The notes under the pieces are model-generated. The model saw nothing but the letters and a program-made list of their open reading frames with translations. It made no database searches and had not been told where the DNA came from. DNA of 12,820 nucleotides from VFJZ01 sp038321545 (GTDB lineage: Bacteria; Actinomycetota; Thermoleophilia; Gaiellales; F1-60-MAGs149), in assembly GCA_038321545.1 (NCBI GenBank), contig JBBQFB010000106.1, positions 1 through 12,820 on the forward strand. Reading direction: 5' to 3'. Positions within the stretch are counted from its first letter, which is position 1; each line of letters starts with the position of its first letter. The position numbers and the translations under genes were made by a program. Of this stretch, positions 1 through 6,763 are shown in pieces.

Positions 1-653
1 TGGCTCGCCGCCAGCATGGCGATCCGCGTCACGTCGTCGACGCTCGTCGCACGCACCTCGGCACCGGTCCGGTCGAGCTCCGTAGCAGCGTCCAGCCCGG
101 CCTCGCCGATGAACAGATCGGCACCGGCATAGCCGGCTGCCACCGCCGACGCGCGCGCGACCAGCCGGTCGCAAGGAGCCCGCAGCAGGACATGGTCGCC
201 GGGCCGGACGCCGACAGCCGACGCCAGCGGCACCGGCTGCGGGAGCGCCGCGTGCGACGCCGCCCAGGCGACTCCGCGGGCGGCGAACCGGTCGAGTCCG
301 ACGGACGGGCCGGCCGCGGCTCCGTCGATCGCCACCACAACGACTGGCACGTCCAGGTGGGCGGCCTCCCACACGTCGTCGTGGACGACGACGACGGCTC
401 CGGCATCGACGATCCGGTACCCGCCCGCGAGAGCGCCCAGCTCGGCACACAGCCGCTCCGGACGCATCCGCCCCGGGAAGGCGACGCCTGCATCGGCAAG
501 AACGCCGGACGCGCGCAATCCGTAGAGCATCTCAAGCGACCGCGTCCGGACGTCGCGCCACGACAACGAAAGCCCCCGGCTGCGCACACCCGACGCGTGT
601 CGCCCGCCGAGCAGCTCGAACAGCTCATCGGCCGCTACGGAACAACCGCTCAC
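1..653 (-). CDS. Degenerate AMP-dependent synthetase/ligase-like protein, partial (C-terminus outside window)
   Basis: This reading frame is open from a GTG at 653 down to the window edge (217 codons, no stop). Residues 28-51 (LSLSWRDVRTRSLEMLYGLR followed by ASGV) resemble the T/SWxEL...LxxGLRxxGV opening of acyl-CoA synthetases. Residues 70-93 (AELGALAGG...DAGAVVVVHDD) resemble the later pattern of that fold. Residues 147-210 (VGVRPGDHVLLRAP, GADLFIGEAG, VDDVTRIAML) resemble the segment that follows the P-loop in long-chain acyl-CoA synthetases. The P-loop itself (YTSGTTGxPKG), expected near residues 135-145, is missing, so ATP use as in active family members is doubtful. No clear Shine-Dalgarno precedes the GTG; an in-frame ATG lies at 530 but would discard conserved-looking sequence. 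The upstream region holds a 22-bp-phased repeat. The family call is inferred from pattern only, and the frame itself is better supported than the name. Confidence 0.5.
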   Translation of the reverse strand, partial: MSGCSVAADELFELLGGRHASGVRSRGLSLSWRDVRTRSLEMLYGLRASGVLADAGVAFPGRMRPERLCAELGALAGGYRIVDAGAVVVVHDDVWEAAHLDVPVVVVAIDGAAAGPSVGLDRFAARGVAWAASHAALPQPVPLASAVGVRPGDHVLLRAPCDRLVARASAVAAGYAGADLFIGEAGLDAATELDRTGAEVRATSVDDVTRIAMLAAS

Positions 654-693
654 GGCGCCGGAGCGTAGCGATCGGGCAGCGGCGGTGGGGGAG

Positions 694-796
694 GCGTCCA
701 ATTGCACGGCGCGCTCCGTGCAATTGCACCGGGCCGTCTCGTGGCCGCCGCCGGGCTCGCGTCTAAGTGCACGGAGCGCTCCGGGCCATTGGACGC
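694..796. repeat. 22-bp-phased pseudo-palindrome array, locus 1
   Basis: Four 12-bp units lie here in two pairs. The first pair is 696-707 and 718-729 (GTGCAATTGCAC in its perfect form), exactly 22 bp apart; 699-709 and 716-726 form a perfect 11-bp inverted repeat with a 6-nt loop. The second, more diverged pair is 761-772 and 783-794, again 22 bp apart, with the perfect palindrome GGAGCGCTCC as its spacer. The ends also match: GCGTCCAAT at 694-702 is the complement of ATTGGACGC at 788-796. The block lies just upstream of the synthetase-like gene that starts at 653. The same unit and the same 22-bp phase recur at 7131-7299. The function is unknown: an operator array or a mobile palindromic repeat are both possible. 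Confidence 0.8.
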
Positions 797-845
797 TTCC
801 GCTCCCATCCCAACAACGACAGCGCAGCGACGCGCAGGACGCAAT

Positions 846-877
846 CGGGCCCCGTCACCTGCAGGTCACGGGGCCCG
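846..877 (-). terminator. 32-bp near-perfect palindrome, probable terminator hairpin of the 57-residue gene
   Basis: CGGGCCCCGT at 846-855 pairs fully with ACGGGGCCCG at 868-877. The interior ACCTGCAGGT (857-866) is itself a perfect palindrome, with one C/C mismatch between (856/867). On the minus strand it lies 26 bp past the stop of the small HTH-like gene. There is no T-tract after it, so it would be a U-less hairpin terminator of the kind proposed for actinomycetes, or a protein-binding palindrome. The structure is certain, the role inferred. Confidence 0.55.
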
Positions 878-902
878 GTGCAACGTGCTGAAACGACGGG
901 CC

Positions 903-1076
903 TTACCCCGTGGGGAGGAGCTCTCGGTCGAGCTCGTCCCGCGTGGCGGCGAACAGCGTCTTGTCGATCTTGCCGTGGTAGATCGGCACGTGCTCTTCGA
1001 TGCAGAGACGAATGACGTCTCTCGTGTCGATCCCGAACTCCTTCGCCACCTCGTCGGGGGTCAGGTGATTCGCCAT
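903..1076 (-). CDS. Small HTH-like protein, 57 aa
   Basis: The frame starts at ATG 1076 and ends with TAA at 903-905. A strong Shine-Dalgarno (AGGAGG) sits about 8 nt upstream of the ATG, which makes this short frame credible. Residues 5-24 (LTPDEVAKEFGIDTRDVIRL) look like the recognition part of a MerR/excisionase-like helix-turn-helix: a 'TPDEVAKEFGI' helix, a turn and a second helix. Residues 30-49 (VPIYHGKIDKTLFAATRDEL) would form the short beta-wing and following helix seen in such small proteins. The gene is monocistronic by position, with a terminator-like hairpin upstream (1120-1156) and a strong palindrome downstream (846-877). Its target is unknown. The nearby phased palindromes are an obvious but untested candidate. 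I do not recognise a named family. Confidence 0.75.
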   Translation of the reverse strand: MANHLTPDEVAKEFGIDTRDVIRLCIEEHVPIYHGKIDKTLFAATRDELDRELLPTG

Positions 1077-1119
1077 CTACGCGCCCTCCTGCTTTCCGGT
1101 GCCTTGAAAAAGAGGCCTT

Positions 1120-1156
1120 AAAACACGAAACCCACCGCGCTCAAGGAGCCGGTGGG
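1120..1156 (-). terminator. Hairpin plus T-rich tail on minus strand, probable terminator of the RNase J/NIF3 unit
   Basis: CCCACCG at 1131-1137 pairs with CGGTGGG at 1150-1156; inside, GCTC (1139-1142) pairs with GAGC (1146-1149). Read on the minus strand, the stem is followed by TTTCGTGTTTT (1130-1120), the form of an intrinsic terminator. It lies about 125 bp after the NIF3 stop and 44 bp before the start of the small HTH-like gene, so it could instead act as a leader attenuator for that gene. Confidence 0.5.
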
Positions 1157-1281
1157 CCTTGGAAATCCTAAGATCGCAAGTGAGCGTATTCACGTCGCTC
1201 AGTCCCGATCACCTTGCAATTTCATGTGCCGAACCGTACCACCGCGGCCGGACGCCTGCAACGGTCGTGACAGGATCGTGA
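1157..1281. other. Intergenic leader region, less GC-rich than surroundings
   Basis: This gap between the NIF3 stop and the terminator-like hairpin has no credible frame. It is less GC-rich than the flanking genes. The minus strand has weak promoter-like hexamers (TTGCAA, TAGGAT), but none with convincing spacing, so I make no promoter call. It may hold the 3' untranslated tail of NIF3 and the promoter of the 57-residue gene. Confidence 0.3.
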
Positions 1282-2040
1282 TCAGACGGGGTTCTCGACG
1301 GCGAGGAATTCGGTGGTCACTCCGAACTCGCGGACGAGCCGTTCGCCGACCGCCTGGACGCCGACCGTCTCGGTGGCGTTATGGCCGGCGGCGATCAGCG
1401 TGACGCCGAGCTCCGCGGCGAGGTACGGCGAGTCCTCATCCGGCTCACCCGTGATGAAGCAGTCGAGTCCGAGTGCGGCTGCCGCGGCAATCTCCTTCGC
1501 GGCTCCGCCCGAGATGACGCCGACGCTCCGGATCGGATCAGGGCCGCCGGGGAAAACCAGCGGGGTTGATCCGATCGTCTCGCCCAGCCGCCGCGCGAGC
1601 GCGATCGGTGCCTCCGGCGCGGGGAGCATCCCATAGCGACCGAGCAGCCGCCCGCGGTACTCGCCGAACGGCTCGACCTGCCCGAGCCCGAGCAACGCGG
1701 CGAGCACCGCGTTGTTTCCGAGCTCGCCGTGACCGTCCAGCGGGAGGTGGTACGCGACCAGTGACAGGTCGTTCCGGAACAGCGACTCCAGCCTGCGCCG
1801 CTCGAGCAGCGTGATCCGTCGCGGTGTCCCGTCCCAGAACAGGCCGTGGTGGACGACCAGCATCTGTGCTCCGGCCGCCGCCGCGCGCTCGAACACGTCG
1901 AGCGACGCCGAGACCGCAGTGCAGACGTGACGCACCTCGTCCGCGCCCGGCACCTGCAACCCGAGCGGCAGGTGGTCGCGGTACAGCACCGCCTCGAGGG
2001 TCTCGTCGAGGTACCGGACGATCTCGTCGCGGTCGGCCAC
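1282..2040 (-). CDS. NIF3/DUF34 family dinuclear metal-centre protein
   Basis: The 252-residue product is the usual length for the compact NIF3-like (DUF34, YbgI/YqfO) proteins, which form hexameric rings around a two-metal site and have been linked to GTP cyclohydrolase-I-type or metal-related functions. Expected metal ligands are visible: the HHG motif at 64-66 (VVHHGLFWD), H98 and D102 in YHLPLDGHGELGNN, and H220 and E224 in AAGHNATETVGV. The ATG at 2040 follows the stop of the RNase J-like gene by only 11 bp, so the two are probably cotranscribed. The C-terminus is ordinary, with a TGA at 1282-1284. The family call is secure; the physiological role of NIF3 proteins is unsettled. Confidence 0.93.
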   Translation of the reverse strand: MADRDEIVRYLDETLEAVLYRDHLPLGLQVPGADEVRHVCTAVSASLDVFERAAAAGAQMLVVHHGLFWDGTPRRITLLERRRLESLFRNDLSLVAYHLPLDGHGELGNNAVLAALLGLGQVEPFGEYRGRLLGRYGMLPAPEAPIALARRLGETIGSTPLVFPGGPDPIRSVGVISGGAAKEIAAAAALGLDCFITGEPDEDSPYLAAELGVTLIAAGHNATETVGVQAVGERLVREFGVTTEFLAVENPV

Positions 2041-2051
2041 CCTACCTACCG

Positions 2052-3419
2052 CTAGCGCGCCGCGCGGGGATCGGACAACGGCACGCCATCGCCGTCGGCC
2101 TCGATCACCGAGACCGGCACGTGGTCGTCGATCTCACAGCGGTCGCGCGTCAGCGCGATCACGTCGCCGTTCCGAGCCAGGATCACGTTGTTGCGATCCA
2201 TGCCGCACCGCGCGACGGCGATCCGGGCCTGCGCCTCCTGCATCTGCGGCTCACCATGCACGGGCACGAGGAACCGCGGCCGCAGCAGACCGATCATCTC
2301 CTCGACCTCGTCGGCGCGGGCATGCCCGGACACGTGGATCGGTGCGTCGTCGTGCGTGACGACCTTCACGCCGCGCGCGATCAGCGCCGCGATCATCGTC
2401 TCGACGTCGGGCTCGTTGCCCGGGACGGGACGGCTCGCGAAGACGACGGTGTCCGTGCGGCCGAGCTGCAGGTGCGGGTGGTCGCCGCGGGAAGCGCGCG
2501 ACAGCACGGCGTTTCGCTCGGCCTGCGATCCGGTGCAGATGACCATCGACCGTCGTGGCTGCAGCGCGTCGAGCTCGCGCGGGCCGGCGGTGTCGCGGCT
2601 CGGCGGCGAGATCTCGCCGAGGCGCTCCGCGATCGCCATGTTGCGCCGTACCGACCGGCCGATGAACGTGACGCGGCGGCTGGTCGCGTCGGCGGCGCGG
2701 ATCGCGTGGTCGATGCGATCGATGTTCGACGCGAACGACGTCACGATCACGCGGCCCTGAGCGGCTGCGACGACGTCGTGCAGCGGATCGAACGTGGAGT
2801 CCTCGGAGCCCGTCCGACCCGGCTCGTCGGCATTCGTCGAGTCGCCGAGCATCGCCACGACGCCGGCGCGGCCGAGCGCGCCGAGGCGGCCCCGGTCGCA
2901 GCGCCGCTTCGGGTTGGCCTGCGTGTCGTCCAGCTTGTAGTCGCCCGTCATCACGACCACGCCGATCGGCGTGGTGATCGCGACGGCGGCGGCATCGGGA
3001 ATCGAGTGGGCGACGCGCACGTACTCGAACGCGAACGCGCCGGTGGTAACGGGCACGCCGGGCTTCGCGGTCACGAGCGGCGGCAGTGCCACGCCCTCCG
3101 AGAGCTTGGCGCGAACCAGCTCGATCGTGAAGGGGAGGCCGATGATCTTGCCGATCGGAGCGCCCGTGCGGATCAGGTGCGCGAGCGCCGCGATGTGGTC
3201 GTCGTGACCGTGCGTGAGCACCACGGCCGCGATCGGGTGCGTGCCCAGCGGCCGGACGTCGGGCAGCAGTTGCTCCACGACGCCGTCGCGCTCGCTGGTC
3301 GCCGGGAAGCCGACGCCGCAATCGACGACGACGCGCTCGGCGCCCCAGTCGAGAACGGTGAGGTTCCGCCCGACCTCGCCAAGGCCGCCGACCGGCATGA
3401 TCCGCAGTTCCGCAGCCAC
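2052..3419 (-). CDS. RNase J-like metallo-beta-lactamase/beta-CASP ribonuclease, short form
   Basis: This is a nuclease of the RNase J type, which in bacteria processes and degrades RNA from internal and 5' sites with two zinc ions. Numbering from GTG 3419 (455 aa): GGLGEVGRN at 11-19, the HxHxDH motif H70-H75 (LTHGHDDHI), H138, D160 (TGDYKLD), the beta-CASP segment TSFASNIDRI near 227-236, TGSQAE at 296-301, HVSGH at 362-366 and H388 (VPVHGE). The protein stops about 65 residues after VPVHGE. Typical RNase J is about 550 aa, so the C-terminal dimerisation domain seems absent. The start is uncertain: GTG 3419 begins just before the conserved VAAELRIMPVGG, while ATG 3452 adds 11 residues. Any longer frame would run through the tRNA gene. 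The NIF3 gene follows after 11 bp. Confidence 0.9.
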   Translation of the reverse strand: MAAELRIMPVGGLGEVGRNLTVLDWGAERVVVDCGVGFPATSERDGVVEQLLPDVRPLGTHPIAAVVLTHGHDDHIAALAHLIRTGAPIGKIIGLPFTIELVRAKLSEGVALPPLVTAKPGVPVTTGAFAFEYVRVAHSIPDAAAVAITTPIGVVVMTGDYKLDDTQANPKRRCDRGRLGALGRAGVVAMLGDSTNADEPGRTGSEDSTFDPLHDVVAAAQGRVIVTSFASNIDRIDHAIRAADATSRRVTFIGRSVRRNMAIAERLGEISPPSRDTAGPRELDALQPRRSMVICTGSQAERNAVLSRASRGDHPHLQLGRTDTVVFASRPVPGNEPDVETMIAALIARGVKVVTHDDAPIHVSGHARADEVEEMIGLLRPRFLVPVHGEPQMQEAQARIAVARCGMDRNNVILARNGDVIALTRDRCEIDDHVPVSVIEADGDGVPLSDPRAAR

Positions 3420-3451
3420 GGACGCACGGTACACGCCGCCCCCCGTGTGCA

Positions 3452-3478
3452 TTGCCGCACGGGTGCCTGTGCGATACT
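3452..3478 (+). promoter_or_regulatory. Likely promoter of tRNA-Pro
   Basis: An extended -10 (TGC followed by GATACT, 3473-3478) ends 9 bp before the tRNA. TTGCCG at 3452-3457 could be the -35, though with a short 15-bp spacer. The site overlaps the optional upstream start of the divergent RNase J-like gene. Confidence 0.4.
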
Positions 3479-3487
3479 TGGCCGGCT

Positions 3488-3561
3488 CGGGGTGTGGCGC
3501 AGCCTGGTAGCGCGCTCCGTTCGGGTCGGAGAGGTCCACAGTTCGAATCTGTGCACCCCGA
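3488..3561 (+). tRNA. tRNA-Pro(CGG)
   Basis: The 74-nt cloverleaf folds cleanly. Acceptor CGGGGTG (3488-3494) pairs with CACCCCG (3554-3560). The D-arm GCGC/GCGC encloses AGCCTGGTA. Anticodon stem CTCCG/CGGAG holds the loop TTCGGGT, with anticodon CGG. T-stem CACAG/CTGTG holds the loop TTCGAAT. The discriminator is A3561 and no CCA is encoded. The anticodon reads CCG codons, which are common in this GC-rich sequence. A3561 is also the first base of the ATG opening the next reading frame. Confidence 0.97.
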
Positions 3562-4376
3562 TGAGCACGTTCGTCCCTTTTACGAGTGGGTTCGTGGCGC
3601 TCTGTCTCGTGCAGGCGATCACGGTGCTCGGGCCGCGGCAGCCGCCGCGGCTCGTGCGCCGCGCGCTCCTGGGGATGATCCCGCTGGCGGCCATCGGCGG
3701 CGTCGCGCTGCTGCTCGCCGAACGGCCGTCGCTCGCGCAGCAGGCGACCGATCTCGCGGCGTTCGCCACGCCGGTGGCGGCGTTCGCCGGCCTGGTCGCG
3801 TTCCGGGTGCGCGCGCTCGCGCTGCTCGCGCCGGCGCTCTACCTGATCGCCTGGAATGGTGACGGGCGCCCCGCGCAGATCGCGATCGACCTGCTGATCG
3901 CCGGCGCCGCCGTCACGCTTGCCTGGCTGACCGGCACGGTCGCGCCGCGCGGCGGTCTCATCGTCGGGATCTTCGCGGCCACCATCGTCGACATCTACCA
4001 GGTCGTCGTGTCGGAGCAGGTGCAGGTGGCGTCGCACGCGTTGAGCGCCGCCCAGCCCGTTGCCGACCTGCCGCGTTTGCAGGAGCTCGTCTGGGGAACG
4101 GCGTCCATGGGGTGGGGTGACGCCTACCTTGCGGCGTTGCTCGGCGTGGTCGTCGCGGCCTCACCGCTGCGCGTCCGACTGGCAACCGCCGCCTCGCTGT
4201 TCGTGCTCGCGGTGCTGTTCGGGTTCCTGTTCCACGTTCTTGACACACTTCCGGCGACGGTGCCCGTTGCCGGCGCCCTCCTCATCGCCCTCGCGCTAGA
4301 CGCTACCGTTCCCTCGTCACAAGAAGGAAGTACCTCATGGCTACGACGCAGACCCGCAAAGATGAGCGCCTCCTGA
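3561..4376 (+). CDS. Nine-helix membrane protein, probable presenilin-like (A22) GxGD intramembrane aspartyl protease
   Basis: I count about nine hydrophobic segments in 271 residues, near 11-25, 36-53, 64-81, 84-98, 108-127, 131-150, 184-200, 208-226 and 232-247. Three features match the presenilin/signal-peptide-peptidase plan: an aspartate in helix 6 (D144, TIVDIYQVV), a GxGD motif opening helix 7 (GWGD, 184-187, catalytic D187) and a proline-containing PAL-like stretch in helix 9 (TVPVAGALL, P235). Members cleave transmembrane helices within the membrane. The start is unclear: ATG 3561 shares its A with the end of tRNA-Pro and has no Shine-Dalgarno, and GTG 3594 (residue 12) or GTG 3609 are alternatives. 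The 3' end overlaps the first 40 bp of gabD, suggesting coupling. The alternative is an unrelated polytopic protein with a chance GxGD. A prepilin peptidase is less likely because the first aspartate sits in helix 6. The frame is secure, the protease call moderate. Confidence 0.65.
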   Translation: MSTFVPFTSGFVALCLVQAITVLGPRQPPRLVRRALLGMIPLAAIGGVALLLAERPSLAQQATDLAAFATPVAAFAGLVAFRVRALALLAPALYLIAWNGDGRPAQIAIDLLIAGAAVTLAWLTGTVAPRGGLIVGIFAATIVDIYQVVVSEQVQVASHALSAAQPVADLPRLQELVWGTASMGWGDAYLAALLGVVVAASPLRVRLATAASLFVLAVLFGFLFHVLDTLPATVPVAGALLIALALDATVPSSQEGSTSWLRRRPAKMSAS

Positions 4377-5806
4377 TCGGTGGGGAGTGGGTGGACGCGA
4401 CCGGCAACGGCCGGTTCGACGTCACCAATCCCGCCAACGGCGAGATCGTGGGCTCGACGCCCGACGCGACCGCGGAAGATGTGCGCGCCGCGATCAACGC
4501 GGCATCGGACGCGCTCGACGGCTGGCGAAACACGCCCGCCATCCAGCGCGCGCGCCTCCTGCGCAAGTCGGCCGAGGTGATGCGCGAGCGCGCCGACGAG
4601 ATCGGCCGGCTGATGACGCTCGAGCAGGGCAAGCCCCTCGCCGAGGCGCGCGGCGAGGTCGACTATGCGGCCGCCTTCATGGAGTGGTTCGCGGGCGAGG
4701 CCGAGCGCACCTACGGCGAGATCGTGCCGCCCCAGAACGCGAACAACCGCGTGCTCGTGCTGCGCCAGAGCATCGGCGTCGTCGCCGCGATCACGCCGTG
4801 GAACTTCCCGGCCGCGATGATGACCCGCAAGCTCGGCCCCGCGATGGCGGCCGGCTGCACCAGCATCGTCAAGCCCGCATCGGCCACGCCGCTGACCGCT
4901 GCCGCGATCCTGCGCTGCATCGAGGACGCCGGCGTGCCGAAGGGCGTCGTGAACCTCGTCACGTCGCGCTCGTCGGGGATGGTCTCGCGCGAGCTGTTCG
5001 GCGACCCGCGCGTCCGCAAGATCTCGTTCACCGGCTCGACCGAGGTCGGCAAGGAGCTGATCCGGCTGTCCGCCGACGGCGTCAAGAAGCTGTCGCTCGA
5101 GCTCGGCGGCCACGCGCCGTACGTGATCTTCGACGACGCCGACCTGGACGAGGCCGTCGACGGGCTGATCGCCTCGAAGTTCCGGAACGCCGGCCAGACC
5201 TGCGTCTGCGCGAACCGTGTGTACATCCAGCGCGGCGTCTACGACGAGGTCACGAAGCGCCTCGCCGAGAAGGTCGCGAAGCTCGCGGTCGGCAACGGCC
5301 TTGGCGACGGCATCACGATCGGCCCGCTGATCGACGAACGCGCGGTCGAGAAGTCCGAGGAGCACGTCAAGGATGCGCTCGATCGCGGCGCGACCCTGGT
5401 CGCCGGCGGCCAGCGGCTCTCCGGCGGGGAGTACGAGAGCGGCTCGTTCTACGCGCCCACCGTGCTGTCCGGCGTCACCGACGAGATGCTGATGTACCGC
5501 GAGGAGACGTTCGGGCCGGTCGCCGGCCTGACGCCGTTCGACGACGAGGACCAGGTGATCGCGTACGCCAACGACACCGTCTACGGCCTCGCCGCCTACT
5601 TCCACACGAAGGACTACGCGCGTCTGCTGCGGGTCGCTGAGAAGCTCGACTACGGCATCGTGGGCGCCAACACCGGCATCATCTCGGCCGCCAACGCGCC
5701 GTTCGGCGGCGTGAAGGAGTCGGGCTACGGCCGCGAGGGCGGCTCGGTCGGGATCGACGAGTACCTGACCGTCAAGTACGTCTGCGTCGGCGGCGTCGGG
5801 ATCTAA
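4337..5806 (+). CDS. gabD: NAD(P)-dependent succinate-semialdehyde dehydrogenase
   Basis: The 489-residue product oxidises succinate semialdehyde to succinate, the last step of the GABA shunt, in the cytoplasm. Aldehyde dehydrogenase hallmarks are present: TPWNFP with N156, the FTGSTEVG nucleotide-binding segment at 231-238, general base E255 in LELGG, and nucleophile C289 in AGQTCVCANR. That doublet-Cys motif, the IGPLIDERAVEK segment, EETFGP and the C-terminal YGIVGANTGIIS...APFGG are those of the E. coli GabD subgroup and separate it from betaine-aldehyde or generic aldehyde dehydrogenases. ATG 4337 follows an AAGAAGGAAG ribosome-binding site at 4321-4330. The preceding membrane-protein gene overlaps its start by 40 bp, and an oxidoreductase gene follows 5 bp after the stop. 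Substrate specificity is from family resemblance. Confidence 0.9.
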   Translation: MATTQTRKDERLLIGGEWVDATGNGRFDVTNPANGEIVGSTPDATAEDVRAAINAASDALDGWRNTPAIQRARLLRKSAEVMRERADEIGRLMTLEQGKPLAEARGEVDYAAAFMEWFAGEAERTYGEIVPPQNANNRVLVLRQSIGVVAAITPWNFPAAMMTRKLGPAMAAGCTSIVKPASATPLTAAAILRCIEDAGVPKGVVNLVTSRSSGMVSRELFGDPRVRKISFTGSTEVGKELIRLSADGVKKLSLELGGHAPYVIFDDADLDEAVDGLIASKFRNAGQTCVCANRVYIQRGVYDEVTKRLAEKVAKLAVGNGLGDGITIGPLIDERAVEKSEEHVKDALDRGATLVAGGQRLSGGEYESGSFYAPTVLSGVTDEMLMYREETFGPVAGLTPFDDEDQVIAYANDTVYGLAAYFHTKDYARLLRVAEKLDYGIVGANTGIISAANAPFGGVKESGYGREGGSVGIDEYLTVKYVCVGGVGI

Positions 5807-5811
5807 CCGCC

Positions 5812-6750
5812 GTGCGCGCCATGCGGCAGCTCGCGTACGGCGAGCCGCTCGTCCTGCAGAACGTGCCCGAGCCGGTGCCCGGGCCGGGCGAGGTCGTGAT
5901 CGAGATCACGCGCGCAGCGGTCAACCCGCTCGACGTGTGGGTCTCCCGCGGTACCGTCGCTGCCGCCGGGCCGCTGCCGCGGACCGGTGGCTCCGAGGGG
6001 GCCGGCGTGACCGAGGAGGGGCGCCGCGTGGCGTTCCGCGGTGCCGGGATCGGCGTCGTGCGCGACGGCAGCTACGCCGAGCGCATCGCCGTGCCGGCGG
6101 CCGGACTGGCCGATGTGCCGGATGGTGTCACCGACGCGCAGGCGGCCGGTGTAGGCGTGGCGGGCGTGACGGCCTTCGACATCGTCGAGCTCGCCGGCAT
6201 CGAGGCCGGCATGACCGTGCTGGTGCTGGGCGCGTCCGGCGGCGTCGGCTCCTACACGGTGCAGATGGCGCGCGCCCGCGGCGCCCGGGTGATCGCACAG
6301 ACGTCGCGGGAGGAGAGCGTCGCGGGGCTGCGCGACGACGCCGACCACGTGATCGTCTCGGCAGGCGGCGACCTCGAGGCCCGTATCCACGATCTCGGCG
6401 TCGCCAGCGTGGATGTGGCATTCGACCCGCTCGGCGGCCCGTACACCGAGCCGGCCGCGCGGGCGCTCGGGCGCGGCGGCGTGCTGGTGGTGTTCGGCGC
6501 GAGCGCCGGGCCGGTGTTCAGCATCTCGTCCGCCGATTTCTACCGCAAGTCGGCCCGGATCCTCGGCTACGGCGGGCTCGGCTCGAACACCGCGGAGCTG
6601 TCGTCGAAGTCGGCGCACGTGCTCGAGCTGCTCGCCGCCGGAGCCCTGAAGCCGGTCGCGACGACGGAGCTGCCGCTCGAGGACGTCAACGAGGCGCACG
6701 CGCGCATCGTCGAGCGCCGCGCCGGCGGCAAGCTCCTGCTCATCCCGTAG
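5812..6750 (+). CDS. Zinc-independent medium-chain dehydrogenase/reductase, quinone oxidoreductase-like
   Basis: The 312-residue product is an NADPH-type MDR enzyme of the QOR branch. The N-terminal GroES-like domain (VPEPVPGPGEVVIEI, AAVNPLDVWVSRG) is followed by a Rossmann domain with the glycine motif GASGGVG at 140-146. The C-terminal segment (LPLEDVNEAHARIVERRAGGKLLLIP) is typical of the family. No cysteines of the catalytic or structural zinc sites are seen, so it should be zinc-free. GTG 5812 lies 5 bp after the gabD stop, which suggests translational coupling; ATG 5821 is a possible alternative start, since neither has a strong ribosome-binding site. The substrate is unknown, probably a quinone or an activated alkene. 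Context suggests it is made together with the aldehyde dehydrogenase. Confidence 0.87.
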   Translation: MRAMRQLAYGEPLVLQNVPEPVPGPGEVVIEITRAAVNPLDVWVSRGTVAAAGPLPRTGGSEGAGVTEEGRRVAFRGAGIGVVRDGSYAERIAVPAAGLADVPDGVTDAQAAGVGVAGVTAFDIVELAGIEAGMTVLVLGASGGVGSYTVQMARARGARVIAQTSREESVAGLRDDADHVIVSAGGDLEARIHDLGVASVDVAFDPLGGPYTEPAARALGRGGVLVVFGASAGPVFSISSADFYRKSARILGYGGLGSNTAELSSKSAHVLELLAAGALKPVATTELPLEDVNEAHARIVERRAGGKLLLIP

Positions 6751-6763
6751 ATGGCGTCGCACC

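Noticed and set aside
192..668. 158-codon plus-strand frame at the left end
   Set aside because: The minus-strand frame has protein-like patterning and continues to the window edge; this one looks like its shadow.
685..1121. Several overlapping short plus-strand frames
   Set aside because: They are built from the palindromic repeats and the antisense of the 57-residue gene. None has a ribosome-binding site or a protein-like composition.
1824..3560. Long plus-strand open frame continuing into the membrane-protein frame
   Set aside because: It is antisense to the RNase J-like and NIF3 genes and reads through the tRNA. Its arginine/histidine-rich composition is typical of a shadow frame in GC-rich DNA. 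Only the part from 3561 on has membrane-protein character.
3453..4037. N-terminal extension of the RNase J-like frame
   Set aside because: It would run through the tRNA gene and the opposite-strand membrane-protein gene, and its sequence is low-complexity and charged, not RNase J-like.
4124..5605. Long minus-strand frame opposite gabD
   Set aside because: gabD on the plus strand has full family motifs; the antisense frame has no recognisable pattern and follows from codon bias.
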